Origin: Natrinema salsiterrestre
GTDB taxonomy: Archaea > Halobacteriota > Halobacteria > Halobacteriales > Natrialbaceae
Direction of reading: 5' to 3'
DNA length: 64,000 bases
Assembly (NCBI RefSeq): GCF_029502005.1
Contig: NZ_JAMQOT010000001.1
Location: 620,001-684,000, forward strand
The notes under the pieces are model-generated. The model did no database searches and had not been told where the DNA came from. It saw only the letters and a program-made list of their open reading frames with translations. A program made the position numbers and the translations under genes. The number at the start of each line of letters is the position of its first letter. Within the stretch, counting starts at the first letter, position 1. Below, piece by piece: positions 1 to 9,056 of this stretch.

Positions 1-518
1 GAGCCGTTATAATGATTATCGAACCCGATCCGTTCGAGACAGGACCCGAGGGTCCCGAGCACGCGACTACGTCGGCCCTCCGACCGAACGACGTCGGTCG
101 TGACGGAGCGTCGAAACGGGTGTGCCGACGTTCGCGGGTCGAGCAATGGATTATCGTCTGTTTGGGCACATCTATCCAACGGTGCCCGTGAGACGGTCGT
201 CCATTACGGGTACGGAAATAACGAGCAGGGTTGGAGCAGGGCTGCAAAGTGGGAAGGAACGGAGAGGTGTGGTCCGCTTCTGCCGGCAACACGGAACGGC
301 CACGCCCTCCCCAGCCGATTCACTCGCTCACTACGTTCGCTCACTCATCCCTCGCACAGCGTCGTCGACCGCCCTCGATAGCACTCGGGCGGCCGACAGC
401 GCGCGCCACCGCATATCGGTGGTCAGTCCGGGACGAGACGTCTCTCGCTCGTCTTGAGGCTACAGACCGCTCCTCGCGAGAGACGTTTGACAGCGTGGAT
501 TCGGCTCCGACTCAGCAG
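1..518. other. Gene-free leader of the window
   Basis: I see no convincing coding region here. Short open frames are arginine- and serine-rich and look like readings of non-coding GC-rich DNA. The stretch contains a low-complexity block (about 319-360) with a 9-base direct repeat, TCGCTCACT, at 324-332 and 337-345. The right end holds the 3' flank of the MFS gene on the minus strand. Confidence 0.6.
319..360. repeat. Short low-complexity block with TCGCTCACT direct repeats
   Basis: TCGCTCACT occurs at 324-332 and again at 337-345, a 13-base period, inside a pyrimidine-rich run. Blocks of this kind recur in intergenic DNA of many haloarchaeal genomes; that is a general recollection, not a search result. 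No function can be assigned. Confidence 0.45.
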
Positions 519-1691
519 TCAGTAGCCCAGCGAGAGGACGGCGTTCGTGACGATGATCACCAGCGAGAGCGCCATGATCCCCGAGAGCAGCCCGAACGCG
601 ACGGCCCAGCCGAAGAGATCGGCGGCCGAGCCGACGGCGACGCTGCCGGTCGCGCCGAGGGTCATGTAGACGGTCCGGACGAGTCCGAAGCCGAGGCCGC
701 GCTCGGAGTCGGAGAGGACGTCCATGAACCGCGACTGCAGCGGAGCACCCCAGGTCATCGCGATGCCGACGCAGACGACGCCGGCGACGGCCGCCGGGAG
801 CTCCCGACCGCCGACTAGCACCGCGAAGCCGACCACTCCCGACGACATCGTGATCGCGGCGGCGGCGTCGCGCGAGTAGCGGTCGGACAACGCGCCGATC
901 AGCGGCTGAACGCCCCCATTGACGAGGAAGTACAGCGAGAACAGGAGCCCGGCCGTCGTTCCCGGGAGTTCGTAGCCGACCTCGAGGAAGGTCGGGAGGA
1001 ACGACGCCGTCGCCTGCCAGGTGAACGCGCCCATCGCACAGAGCGCGGTCGTGTAGGTCACGCTGGGACGGGTCAGCAACCGAGAGAGGAGGGAGGGATC
1101 GATCTGGTCACGCATCCGTCGCTCGGGATAGCGCGGCTCCGTCGGCCGGGTTCGGAGGAAAAAGACGAGGACGATCGGAACCCCGACCGCCGTCCCGACG
1201 GCGATGGCCGCGCGCCAGCCGTACCGGTCGGCGGCGAGGGCAGCGAGTATCGGCGCGGCGAGGCCGGCGATCGGCGCGCCGGAGACGTGAATCCCGATCG
1301 CGCGTCCCGTCCGGTCGAACAGGCGGGTGAGCAGCGTCGTCGCGACGCTGTAGTGGAGTCCGGCCGCACCGCCGAGGACGATCGCGAAGAGCAAGAACGC
1401 GACGTAGGTCGGGGACACCGCGAGGAAGGCGCTCGCGACCGCCGTTCCGCCGATCGCGGCCAGAATAATCGCCCGTTCGCCGAATCGATCGCCGAGCAGT
1501 CCGCTCGGAAACTGCGAGAGCGCGTAGGCGGCCCACATGCCCGTCAGCGCCAGCCCGACCGCGCCGGTACTGACCGAAAACGTCTCGCCGATGTCGGGAA
1601 CGACCGGGCTGATCACCAGTCGGGCGGTCACCGTCACGAAGAACGCGCAGGTACAGAGAACGAGAACCGTATTCCTGTACGACCAGTTCAC
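519..1691 (-). CDS. MFS family transporter
   Basis: A 390-residue integral membrane protein with about 12 predicted transmembrane helices, the usual size for a major facilitator. The loop between helices 2 and 3 carries the family signature as GDRFGERAI (about residues 66-74), and the second half has the related GALSDRYSRD after the central cytoplasmic loop (about 190-205, rich in Arg and Asp). The substrate cannot be told; sequence style resembles the nitrate/sugar-phosphate-like or drug-exporter branches. The ATG at 1691 gives a hydrophobic first helix directly after a short MNWSYRN leader, so the start is credible. It is divergent from the recombination-type operon that starts at 1887, with about 195 bases between them, and there is no sign that the two are functionally linked. 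Confidence 0.88.
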   Translation of the reverse strand: MNWSYRNTVLVLCTCAFFVTVTARLVISPVVPDIGETFSVSTGAVGLALTGMWAAYALSQFPSGLLGDRFGERAIILAAIGGTAVASAFLAVSPTYVAFLLFAIVLGGAAGLHYSVATTLLTRLFDRTGRAIGIHVSGAPIAGLAAPILAALAADRYGWRAAIAVGTAVGVPIVLVFFLRTRPTEPRYPERRMRDQIDPSLLSRLLTRPSVTYTTALCAMGAFTWQATASFLPTFLEVGYELPGTTAGLLFSLYFLVNGGVQPLIGALSDRYSRDAAAAITMSSGVVGFAVLVGGRELPAAVAGVVCVGIAMTWGAPLQSRFMDVLSDSERGLGFGLVRTVYMTLGATGSVAVGSAADLFGWAVAFGLLSGIMALSLVIIVTNAVLSLGY

Positions 1692-1845
1692 TTACGGGTC
1701 GTTCGGGCACCGTCCGAAAAGCGGTTTCGATAGCGGTCGTCCGCGACGGTTACGGAACCGACAGCACGCGATCCCCGACCGATCCTCGAAACGACGCACT
1801 CCGGGTGTCGAGCGGAGCGACCGATCGGTCGCACGCTGTGCCCAC

Positions 1846-1854
1846 ATTTAAATA
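1846..1854 (+). promoter_or_regulatory. TATA-like element of the helicase/nuclease operon
   Basis: The AT-rich run ATTTAAATA lies 33-41 bases before the ATG at 1887, in otherwise GC-rich DNA. This is the expected place for an archaeal TATA box giving a short leader. A GGTGA at 1872-1876 could be the ribosome binding site. Confidence 0.5.
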
Positions 1855-1886
1855 GCAATTGCGTCATACTCGGTGACGTACAACCG

Positions 1887-4148
1887 ATGGCGTCTCCCTC
1901 GCCCGCGCTCGACGGAACCTGTAAGCTCCTCCCCGCTCCCGCGCCCAGCACCGACGTCTTCGCGACCGTCGCCGCCGAGTACGCCGCCCTCGCCGCGGAA
2001 CACGGGCCGCGGAACGTGCTGGTCCTGAAGCGGCATCCGGCTGGCCTCGAGTCGCTGACCGAGGCCCTAGCCGACGTCGAGCAGGCGGACGGCGGCCCCA
2101 GCTCGCCCCGGATCGAGTCCGTTCCGGAACACGCGTCGAAGACCATCGAGGAGTTCGATCCGACGCTGGACCGCCTCGAGTACGAGGAACGGATCGAGCT
2201 CATCTCGCTGGTGATCGACGGCGCGAGCCGGTCGGTGCCCGAGTATCTCGAGCGCGCCGGCGCCCACGAGAGTTTCTCGCGGGACGTCGGCCAGCTGCTG
2301 CTCGAGGCGACCCGACAGCGGATTCGCCTCGACGACCTCGCGGCCGACGTCCACGACTGTCTGGCCTTCCTGTACGCGATGAACGACCGGTTTCACGGCG
2401 AAATCGACGATCGCGGCTACGTCGAACGGGCGGACGTGATCCCGCGAGCGGTCGACCTGCTCGAAGCGGACGCGGACGGCCTCCGAGCCCGCGTGACAGC
2501 CTCCTTCGACGCCGTCCTCGCCGTCGAGTTCGAGGAGTACCGCGACCTCGACCGCCGGTATCTCGGGGCGCTCACGGGCGAGGCCGACCTCGTCTGTCTG
2601 GGCGAGCGCCACGCGAGCGTCGAGCGGACGCGCGTCGAGCCGGGTCCGATCGAGGAGGTGGCGACTGACGCGGGCCTCGAGGTCGAATCCCTCGATCCCG
2701 CATCCGGCGACGAAACCGCGGAAACGCCGCCACATCGGGCTATCACGCGATTCCTCGCCGCGGGCGAGTCCCCGGACCGAACCGACGGCTCCAGAGACGA
2801 CGCCGACGCAGCGAACGCGAATCCGACGGGCACCGCTCGACGCATCCGCACCGAAACCGCCCGCGAGCAGGTCCGAGCGGTCGCGACCGAAATCCAGTCG
2901 CTGTCCGACCGCCGCGACTGGTCCTACGACGAGTTCGCCGTCGCCGTCCCGCGAATCGAGCGGGTTCCCGAGACCAGACGACGACTCCGCGACGCCGGCG
3001 TCCCCACGGCGACGATCGGCACGCCCTCGCTGGCAGAGGACCCGGCGGTGAACGAACTCTATGCGGTCGCGACGCTCCAGTGCGAACGCGAGCGCGACGG
3101 CGACGCCCTCACGAAGATCGACGCCGCCGATGCCATTCGAGACCACCGAGCGTCGAGCGATCCGCGGGACGTCTCGCTGAACCGACTTCGGGCTCGAGTC
3201 CCGGACTTCTCGCCCGACCTGCTGACCGAAACCGCCGGCTCGAGCGTCCGTCGATCGCTCGAGCGCTGGATCCGGCGAACGAACCTGAAGGAACGAATCG
3301 CCGGGGAGGAGGACTGGATCGACGCCCGCGAACAGTACGCGGGCGTTCGGCGCGTCCTCGAGATCGCGCGATTCGTCGAGGAGACGGACCTCGTGGGGCC
3401 GGACTGGCAGGGCCTGCGCCGGATGCTCCGGCGGACGATCCAGTACGACGCGCCGTACGTCCACGCGGTCGAAACGCGGCCGCCGACCGGCGGCGTCACC
3501 GTCTGTGCCGTCGACGACCTGAAGTACGACTCCCGCAACGCCGTCTTCCTGCTGGACCTGATCGACGAGACCTACCCGGGCGAGCAGTTCCTCACGCAGC
3601 TCTTTCCGAGCGCGTGGCTCCGCGAGATGGGGGCGTATCCCGCGGTCACCGATCCGTCGATCGCGGATATCACGGGGACGTTCGAGACGGTCGACGCGGC
3701 TGCCGTCGGCGACCCCTTCGAGACCTACCACGCCCAGCGGGCCCGCCGTCGCCTCGCGCTCGCCGCTCGAGCGGCCGAACGCACCCTCTACTGTTGTTCG
3801 TACGAACGGGGATCCGGCGGTCTGCGCCGGACCTACGACGAATCGCGCTACCTGAAGCTCGTGGAATCGACGCCCGGATTGGGCTTCGAAGACGTCGATG
3901 CGACGGCCGGCGCGGCGATCCACGGCGAGACGAACGCGCTCGAGGCGCTGCTGGCCCAGCCCCGCGGCGAACTCGAGCGGGTGCTCCGGGAGGCCAGCAC
4001 CGGCGGCGAGGCCGATCTCGGGGAGACCGAAGCCCTCTTCGAGGAGATCGCGGTCGTGCTCGAAGCGGGCGATATCGACGACGAACTCGCCGACGCGGTC
4101 CGCTCGCAGTTCGAGTTCGCCGCGGGCGAGGTGGTTCGCGATGAGTGA
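1887..4148 (+). CDS. AddB/RecC-like inactivated helicase subunit (predicted)
   Basis: A 753-residue protein, first gene of a three-gene operon. Its layout recalls the helicase-like part of AddB: an N-terminal Rossmann-like start where a Walker A loop would sit but no GxGKT is present (residues 8-55), a helical middle, and a C-terminal segment (about 535-640) with LLDLIDETYPGEQFL and a Phe-Pro/Trp-Leu region like that of UvrD-fold domain 2 in AddB/RecC. No motif II DExQ or motif VI arginine is seen, so ATPase activity is not expected. By inference it scaffolds the helicase encoded by the third gene and may recognise DNA sequence or ends. Its stop overlaps the next start by 8 bases (ATG at 4141), indicating translational coupling. 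A low-complexity acidic insert lies near residues 290-315. Family assignment rests on architecture and neighbours, not on strong motifs. Confidence 0.72.
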   Translation: MASPSPALDGTCKLLPAPAPSTDVFATVAAEYAALAAEHGPRNVLVLKRHPAGLESLTEALADVEQADGGPSSPRIESVPEHASKTIEEFDPTLDRLEYEERIELISLVIDGASRSVPEYLERAGAHESFSRDVGQLLLEATRQRIRLDDLAADVHDCLAFLYAMNDRFHGEIDDRGYVERADVIPRAVDLLEADADGLRARVTASFDAVLAVEFEEYRDLDRRYLGALTGEADLVCLGERHASVERTRVEPGPIEEVATDAGLEVESLDPASGDETAETPPHRAITRFLAAGESPDRTDGSRDDADAANANPTGTARRIRTETAREQVRAVATEIQSLSDRRDWSYDEFAVAVPRIERVPETRRRLRDAGVPTATIGTPSLAEDPAVNELYAVATLQCERERDGDALTKIDAADAIRDHRASSDPRDVSLNRLRARVPDFSPDLLTETAGSSVRRSLERWIRRTNLKERIAGEEDWIDAREQYAGVRRVLEIARFVEETDLVGPDWQGLRRMLRRTIQYDAPYVHAVETRPPTGGVTVCAVDDLKYDSRNAVFLLDLIDETYPGEQFLTQLFPSAWLREMGAYPAVTDPSIADITGTFETVDAAAVGDPFETYHAQRARRRLALAARAAERTLYCCSYERGSGGLRRTYDESRYLKLVESTPGLGFEDVDATAGAAIHGETNALEALLAQPRGELERVLREASTGGEADLGETEALFEEIAVVLEAGDIDDELADAVRSQFEFAAGEVVRDE

Positions 4149-5199
4149 CGGCGCGGCGACACCACGCCTCGCCGTCGACGGCCTTCGAACGGCGCTTCAC
4201 TGTCCGCGGCGGTACGAATTCGCTCACGTCCACGGGCTCGACGGCAGCGACGACGACAGCGCCGTCGAGGACCGCGTCGCCCTCCTGCGGAGCGCTATTT
4301 GCGACGCGCTCCGGAGCGGCGAGACGGACCGCGAGTCGCTCGGCGACGCTGCGCGCGATCGCCTCGCGACGCTGTGGTCGGAGTACGACGAATCCTTCCA
4401 CTCCGTTACTCAGCGCCGCCACGAGCGACGCGTCCTCGAGGCGACGCTGGACGCCTACCTCGATCGAGTCGGCACCGACCACGCCGCGGGGGTCGAGCGA
4501 CTCGACGCCGATGCGGTCGGCGGCGAACTGATCGGACCGGAGCTGCCGCTCTCGAGTACGGTCGAGCTCCCGGAGCGGGACGAAGGAACCGAGCCCGCAC
4601 TCGAGAGGGAGGCGAAGGCGGTGACGATCGACGCGACGGTCGACTACGTCTGCGGCGACGGCTCGTCGCTCGTCGGCGTCCGGTTCGTGCCGACGCTCGC
4701 ACCGCTCGGCCGCCTGCGGTACCGTTCGGAGTGGGAGGGCGACGTCGCCGACCTCTTCACCGACCACTTCGACGGCGATTCGGACGCGTTCGAGCCGGAT
4801 CCGATCGGCTCGCTCTTCGAAACTGCGGTCGTCCTCGACGGGCTCCGCGACCTCCGGGACCGCCTCGAGCTCGGCGACCGGACCTGTCGCTACGTCCAGA
4901 TTCCGCTGGCCGATCGCTCGGGGACGGCGGTGAACTGGGTCCGGGATACCGTCGAAACGAGCCTCGAGGGCGTCGATCTCACCGACGTCTACGTCGATCA
5001 CCACACCTACGGCATGACGCACGATCATCGAAACGAAACCGTCGACGACCGGCTCGCGCGGGTCGCTTCGGGCCTGATTTCCGGCCCGTTCGACCCGTCC
5101 GACCGATGGGATCGGATCGCGGAACACGCCTGTCCGACCTGTGACTACACCGTCTGCTGTCAGGACTACATCGCCGGGGAGGTGCGGTTCGATGGGTGA
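4141..5199 (+). CDS. Iron-sulfur PD-(D/E)XK nuclease-like protein
   Basis: A 352-residue protein starting at the ATG that overlaps the previous gene. The N-terminus has LHCPRRYEFAHVHG (Cys about residue 20) and the C-terminus has CPTCDYTVCCQDY (about 332-344). Together these match the split cysteine pattern of the Fe-S-clamped nuclease domain of AddB and Cas4: one Cys near the start, three or more at the end. The core strand has an Asp in TIDATVDYV, but where the (D/E)xK should follow the sequence reads SLVGVRFVP, so the catalytic acid and lysine appear to be lost. The protein may therefore bind DNA or hold the complex together without cutting. The stop overlaps the next ATG by 8 bases. With the preceding gene it would make up a split AddB. 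The activity call is inference. Confidence 0.72.
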   Translation: MSDGAATPRLAVDGLRTALHCPRRYEFAHVHGLDGSDDDSAVEDRVALLRSAICDALRSGETDRESLGDAARDRLATLWSEYDESFHSVTQRRHERRVLEATLDAYLDRVGTDHAAGVERLDADAVGGELIGPELPLSSTVELPERDEGTEPALEREAKAVTIDATVDYVCGDGSSLVGVRFVPTLAPLGRLRYRSEWEGDVADLFTDHFDGDSDAFEPDPIGSLFETAVVLDGLRDLRDRLELGDRTCRYVQIPLADRSGTAVNWVRDTVETSLEGVDLTDVYVDHHTYGMTHDHRNETVDDRLARVASGLISGPFDPSDRWDRIAEHACPTCDYTVCCQDYIAGEVRFDG

Positions 5200-8100
5200 C
5201 GAATCGCGGCGGGACGGCGGGCGGGAACTCGAGCCGGGAGCCGATCCGGACGCGGACGCGTTCGACACGGCGGCGACCGCCGGTCTCGCGTCGGCCGACG
5301 AGATCGAGCCGAAAGGCAACCAGAAGGCGGTCATCGACAGCCGAGCGGCCTGTACGTCCGTCGACGCGGGTGCCGGCACCGGGAAGACGACGACGATGCT
5401 CGTCCGGATCGAGCGCGCCATCGAACGGGGCGAGGTCGATCCCGAGGACGTGCTCGTGTTGACGTTCGCGAACGAAGCCGCCGCGAGCATCCGAACGGCG
5501 GTCGCAGAGCGGCTCGATCCCGACGCGGCGGCGGCGATCGACGTCTACACCTACCACTCCTTCTGTTACCGGCTCGTCCGCGAGTACGCCTACTACCTCG
5601 GCTACTCGCCCGAGTTCGACGTCGTGACCGAACGAGACCGCCGTCGGATCATCGGCCGCCTGCTCGCAGAGAACGACTACGACTTCGCGGCCGCGTCGAC
5701 CCGCAACGACGGCTCGCCGACCGATCTCGTCGACGCGGTCGATCAGTTCGTTCAGGCGATGAGCCAGGAAGACATCACGCCCGACGACCTGCAGTCGGGG
5801 CTGCCGCCGGTTCGCACCCTCGAGCTGTGCAACGAGTTCGTTCTGTGGCTTGAGCGGACCGCCGGTGAGGACCTGTCCTTCGATAACGAGGCGCTGCGAT
5901 ATTTCAATCGGGAGTCGTACCTCGAGACGGCCCGGGAGTCGCTGGTCGATTACGGGAAGCTCGTCTCCTACTGTCGCGAGAAGATCGCGGAAGCGCCGGA
6001 CGCGTTCCGCGAGGACGAGCTGGTCCGAGACATCGATCGCTACCTCCGGGTGCTCCAGGAGTGCGTCACGAACACGATCGAAGCGCTGTCGCTGGACGAC
6101 CGGACGACGAAACACCTGCCGCGGGCCCTGTTCGGCAACGAAATCTGGGGCACCGCCACGAGCCGGATCGAACAGACGCCCTTCGGTCGGCTGAAACACT
6201 ACGTCGAGTTCCTCCGGCTGGCCCGCCACTACGCCGACGTCTACGCCGACTATCACGACCACCTCGAGGCCGAGCGGACGATGGACTTCGACGGGCTGGT
6301 GCGGACGGCGACCGGGTTACTGGACGAGGACGGAGTCGCCAGCGAAATCACGGACCAGTGGACGCAGGTCTACTGCGACGAGTTCCAGGACACCGACGCG
6401 ACCCAGTTCTCGCTGCTCACCGAACTCACGGACGGCCCCGACCGGCCGGACCTGCTCGCGATCGGCGACAAGGATCAGGCGATCTACGGCTGGCGCGGGA
6501 CCGACCGCGAGGGGCTGGATCGGCTGGCCGACGCCTACGACGACCACGAGGCGATCGAACTCGAGCTCAACTTCCGCTCGCGACAGGAGATCCTGGACCT
6601 GACCAACGCCTGCGACTACGGGCCGCAGTCGTCGAAAACGCTGCGAGAGGACGGTCGGACGGCCGGCACCTACGACGAGGAGGAGCCGCCGGATCGCGTC
6701 GTCAAAGTCGAGAGCGAGGCGGTCCCCCAGTCGACGTCCGAACAGGTCGCGACGACGGTCTCGCGGCTGCTCAACGGCGAGGCCGAAAACGTTCCCCGGC
6801 GGTCGCTGGGCGACATCGCGGTCATCGTCCGGACCAACCGCCACGCACAGGCGGTCGCGGCGGACCTGCGGGACCTGCAGATCCCCTACGAAATATCGGG
6901 ATCGCCACGCGGCGAGATCGCACCGGGGATTCGGACGGTGCTGTCGTATCTCCGAGTACTCGTCGACCCGGACGCGGACGCCCATCTCCGCCGCGTGTTG
7001 CTCTATCGCTACCGGCTCACCGAGGGGGACCTCGCGACGCTCCAGCGGCTCGACGGCTCGCTGTACGACGCCGTAACGGACGCCGATCCGGCTGCGCTCG
7101 AGCTCGAGCAGCCCGGCCGGGTCGAGACGGTCCGAAATCACCTCGCGGAACTCGAACGCGTTCGGGACGTCTACCCGCTCTCGGGCGTTATTCGTCGGTT
7201 CCGGGAACTCACCCGGATCGAGTGGTTTTGCTCGAGCGAGGAGCGCGCTCAGTTCGACCGGCTCGAGCGGTTCGTCGAGGCGTACAACTCCGACGGCGTC
7301 GTCCAGTCGCTGTCGGCCGAGTTCGTCGAGGCGTTGGAACAGACCCTCCGGAGCGGAGGGAGCGACCGGACTCGCGGGACGCGATCCGCGGACAGCGTCG
7401 ATATCATGACGGTCCACCAGGCCAAAGGCCTCGAGTTCGACACGGTTCTCGTCCCCTACCTCTCGGACGAGGAGTGGTGCGTCGACGGGGATTACGTCGA
7501 ACGGGCCCGGTACCGACTGCTGGCTGCGACGCTCGACGACGAGATCGAGTCGCCGTTGCTCGCCGACCTCGCCGCCGAACGGGTCGGCGAGGAGTGGCGG
7601 GTGCTCCACGTGGCGCTCACGCGGGCCGAGAACCACCTGTTCGTGTTCGGCTCCGAGTACGAATACGACGGCGCGGACGACGAACTCGCGGCGTCGACGG
7701 CCGAGGCCTGCCTCGCGAGCGACATCGAGTGGTCGGTGACCGGTCAGCGAATGGACCTCTGGTCGTCGCTGACCGAGAGTTTCGAGCACGTCAGGGAGAC
7801 GTATCCCGAAACGGTGGTCGATCGGACGGACGAGATCGCCGCCTCGGCCGGCGAGAGTCCGGGCACGATCACCTACTACGCCGACTACGAGGATCGGCCC
7901 GTCGAGCCCCTCGAGACGCGCGAGGCGATCGAGACGGTCCACCGGCTGGGCCGGCTGCTCCGGAACGGCACGCTGTTGCCGGCCGCCGATGCCGCGAGCG
8001 CGGGGGTTCCCAAGGACGAATCCGACGATCGAGCGGGGACAGCGACGCGGGTTCCCAGCGGCCGTCGCTCCTCCGCGCTGGCGACTGAGACGGTCCGGTT

Positions 8101-8944
8101 CCCCGTCGAGACGCTCGCGACTGCGACCGAACTCCCCGTCGCGATGCGCCACAGCTACTCCGCGATGGACACCCACGACACCTGCGCCCGAAAACACTAC
8201 CTCGATCACGTCGTTCGGGCGATCGACGATCCGCTCGAGTCGATGGAGGCGGACGGGACGGACGTGGCGGGCGCGTCGACACCCGACGACTCGGCGTCGC
8301 GAATCGTCGGCACGGTCTTCCACGACGTCGCCGAGGAGGCCTTCCACCGCGAGTACGGGACCCGAGAGGCGTGGCGCGAGGCCGCCCTGCGCCAGCTCAC
8401 CGCACGCGACTTGCTCGCACACCGCGAGGGTGTCCTCGCCTGCATCGACCGCTACTTCGAAGCGAGCGCACCCGGGGTCGATCGGCCGGTCGCCGAGTTG
8501 GACGCCGTCGCCGCGGAGTTGCCGTTCTCCCTCTCGGACGTGGCCGGCGTGACGGGAGACGTCGTCGGCTACGTCGACTCGATCAGGCGGCTCCCGGACG
8601 GCGGGCTCGCGGTCCTCGACTACAAGGCCACCGCGGGCCGGATCGACCCAGAAGACGCCGTCCAGCTGTCGCTCTACCTGCGAGCCTGCGAGGACCGGTT
8701 CGAGGAGCCGATCGCGGCCGTCGGCTACGTCTACGTCGGCGACGTCGACGGCCCTCGCGTCGACCTCCTCGAGCCGGACGAGCTCCCGTCGTGGGACTCG
8801 GTGCTCGAGACGCTCGCGGCGGTCGACGAGCCGTCGTTCGCGGAGACGACGCCGGGCGACCACTGCGAGTACTGTCCGCATCGATCGCTCGGGTGTGGAC
8901 CGGAGGAGTACTCGCCCGAGGGCGACGCGGCGGGTGACGACTGA
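5192..8944 (+). CDS. UvrD/Rep-type (AddA-like) helicase fused to an Fe-S exonuclease domain
   Basis: A 1250-residue SF1A helicase-nuclease. Helicase motifs are intact: Q motif in KGNQKAVID, motif I GAGTGKTTTM (60-69), motif II CDEFQDTDATQ, motif III AIGDKDQAIYGWRG, motif IV ELNFRSR, motif V TVHQAKGLEFD and motif VI HVALTRAENHLF. The last about 280 residues form a RecB-family nuclease with GDVVGYVDS, VLDYKATAG (catalytic Asp and Lys) and QLSLYLRAC. This domain also has an Fe-S type cysteine set: DTCARKHYLDH at its start and CEYCPHRSLGCG at the end. The ATG at 5192 is chosen because it overlaps the upstream stop. It should unwind and degrade DNA ends in double-strand-break repair, probably in complex with the two upstream products. 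The gene converges on the folate gene, ending 112 bases from it. Confidence 0.9.
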   Translation: MGDESRRDGGRELEPGADPDADAFDTAATAGLASADEIEPKGNQKAVIDSRAACTSVDAGAGTGKTTTMLVRIERAIERGEVDPEDVLVLTFANEAAASIRTAVAERLDPDAAAAIDVYTYHSFCYRLVREYAYYLGYSPEFDVVTERDRRRIIGRLLAENDYDFAAASTRNDGSPTDLVDAVDQFVQAMSQEDITPDDLQSGLPPVRTLELCNEFVLWLERTAGEDLSFDNEALRYFNRESYLETARESLVDYGKLVSYCREKIAEAPDAFREDELVRDIDRYLRVLQECVTNTIEALSLDDRTTKHLPRALFGNEIWGTATSRIEQTPFGRLKHYVEFLRLARHYADVYADYHDHLEAERTMDFDGLVRTATGLLDEDGVASEITDQWTQVYCDEFQDTDATQFSLLTELTDGPDRPDLLAIGDKDQAIYGWRGTDREGLDRLADAYDDHEAIELELNFRSRQEILDLTNACDYGPQSSKTLREDGRTAGTYDEEEPPDRVVKVESEAVPQSTSEQVATTVSRLLNGEAENVPRRSLGDIAVIVRTNRHAQAVAADLRDLQIPYEISGSPRGEIAPGIRTVLSYLRVLVDPDADAHLRRVLLYRYRLTEGDLATLQRLDGSLYDAVTDADPAALELEQPGRVETVRNHLAELERVRDVYPLSGVIRRFRELTRIEWFCSSEERAQFDRLERFVEAYNSDGVVQSLSAEFVEALEQTLRSGGSDRTRGTRSADSVDIMTVHQAKGLEFDTVLVPYLSDEEWCVDGDYVERARYRLLAATLDDEIESPLLADLAAERVGEEWRVLHVALTRAENHLFVFGSEYEYDGADDELAASTAEACLASDIEWSVTGQRMDLWSSLTESFEHVRETYPETVVDRTDEIAASAGESPGTITYYADYEDRPVEPLETREAIETVHRLGRLLRNGTLLPAADAASAGVPKDESDDRAGTATRVPSGRRSSALATETVRFPVETLATATELPVAMRHSYSAMDTHDTCARKHYLDHVVRAIDDPLESMEADGTDVAGASTPDDSASRIVGTVFHDVAEEAFHREYGTREAWREAALRQLTARDLLAHREGVLACIDRYFEASAPGVDRPVAELDAVAAELPFSLSDVAGVTGDVVGYVDSIRRLPDGGLAVLDYKATAGRIDPEDAVQLSLYLRACEDRFEEPIAAVGYVYVGDVDGPRVDLLEPDELPSWDSVLETLAAVDEPSFAETTPGDHCEYCPHRSLGCGPEEYSPEGDAAGDD

Positions 8945-9056
8945 CGGAGATCCGAACTCGGGGCAGGCGGAGGGATGCGTCCCGCTCCGTACGGATTGAG
9001 TCACGGAGGAACGGACGACGAGCGAGACGGCTGCGAAACCCGGACTTCGACGACAC

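Noticed and set aside
2067-3923. Long open frame on the minus strand opposite the AddB-like gene
   Set aside because: It is a shadow of the real plus-strand gene, rich in Arg and Val, with no homology features; such frames are usual in GC-rich archaeal DNA.
5141-5191. Extended N-terminus of the helicase-nuclease
   Set aside because: The extra 17 residues overlap the Fe-S end of the upstream gene; the ATG at 5192 in the usual overlap is a better start.
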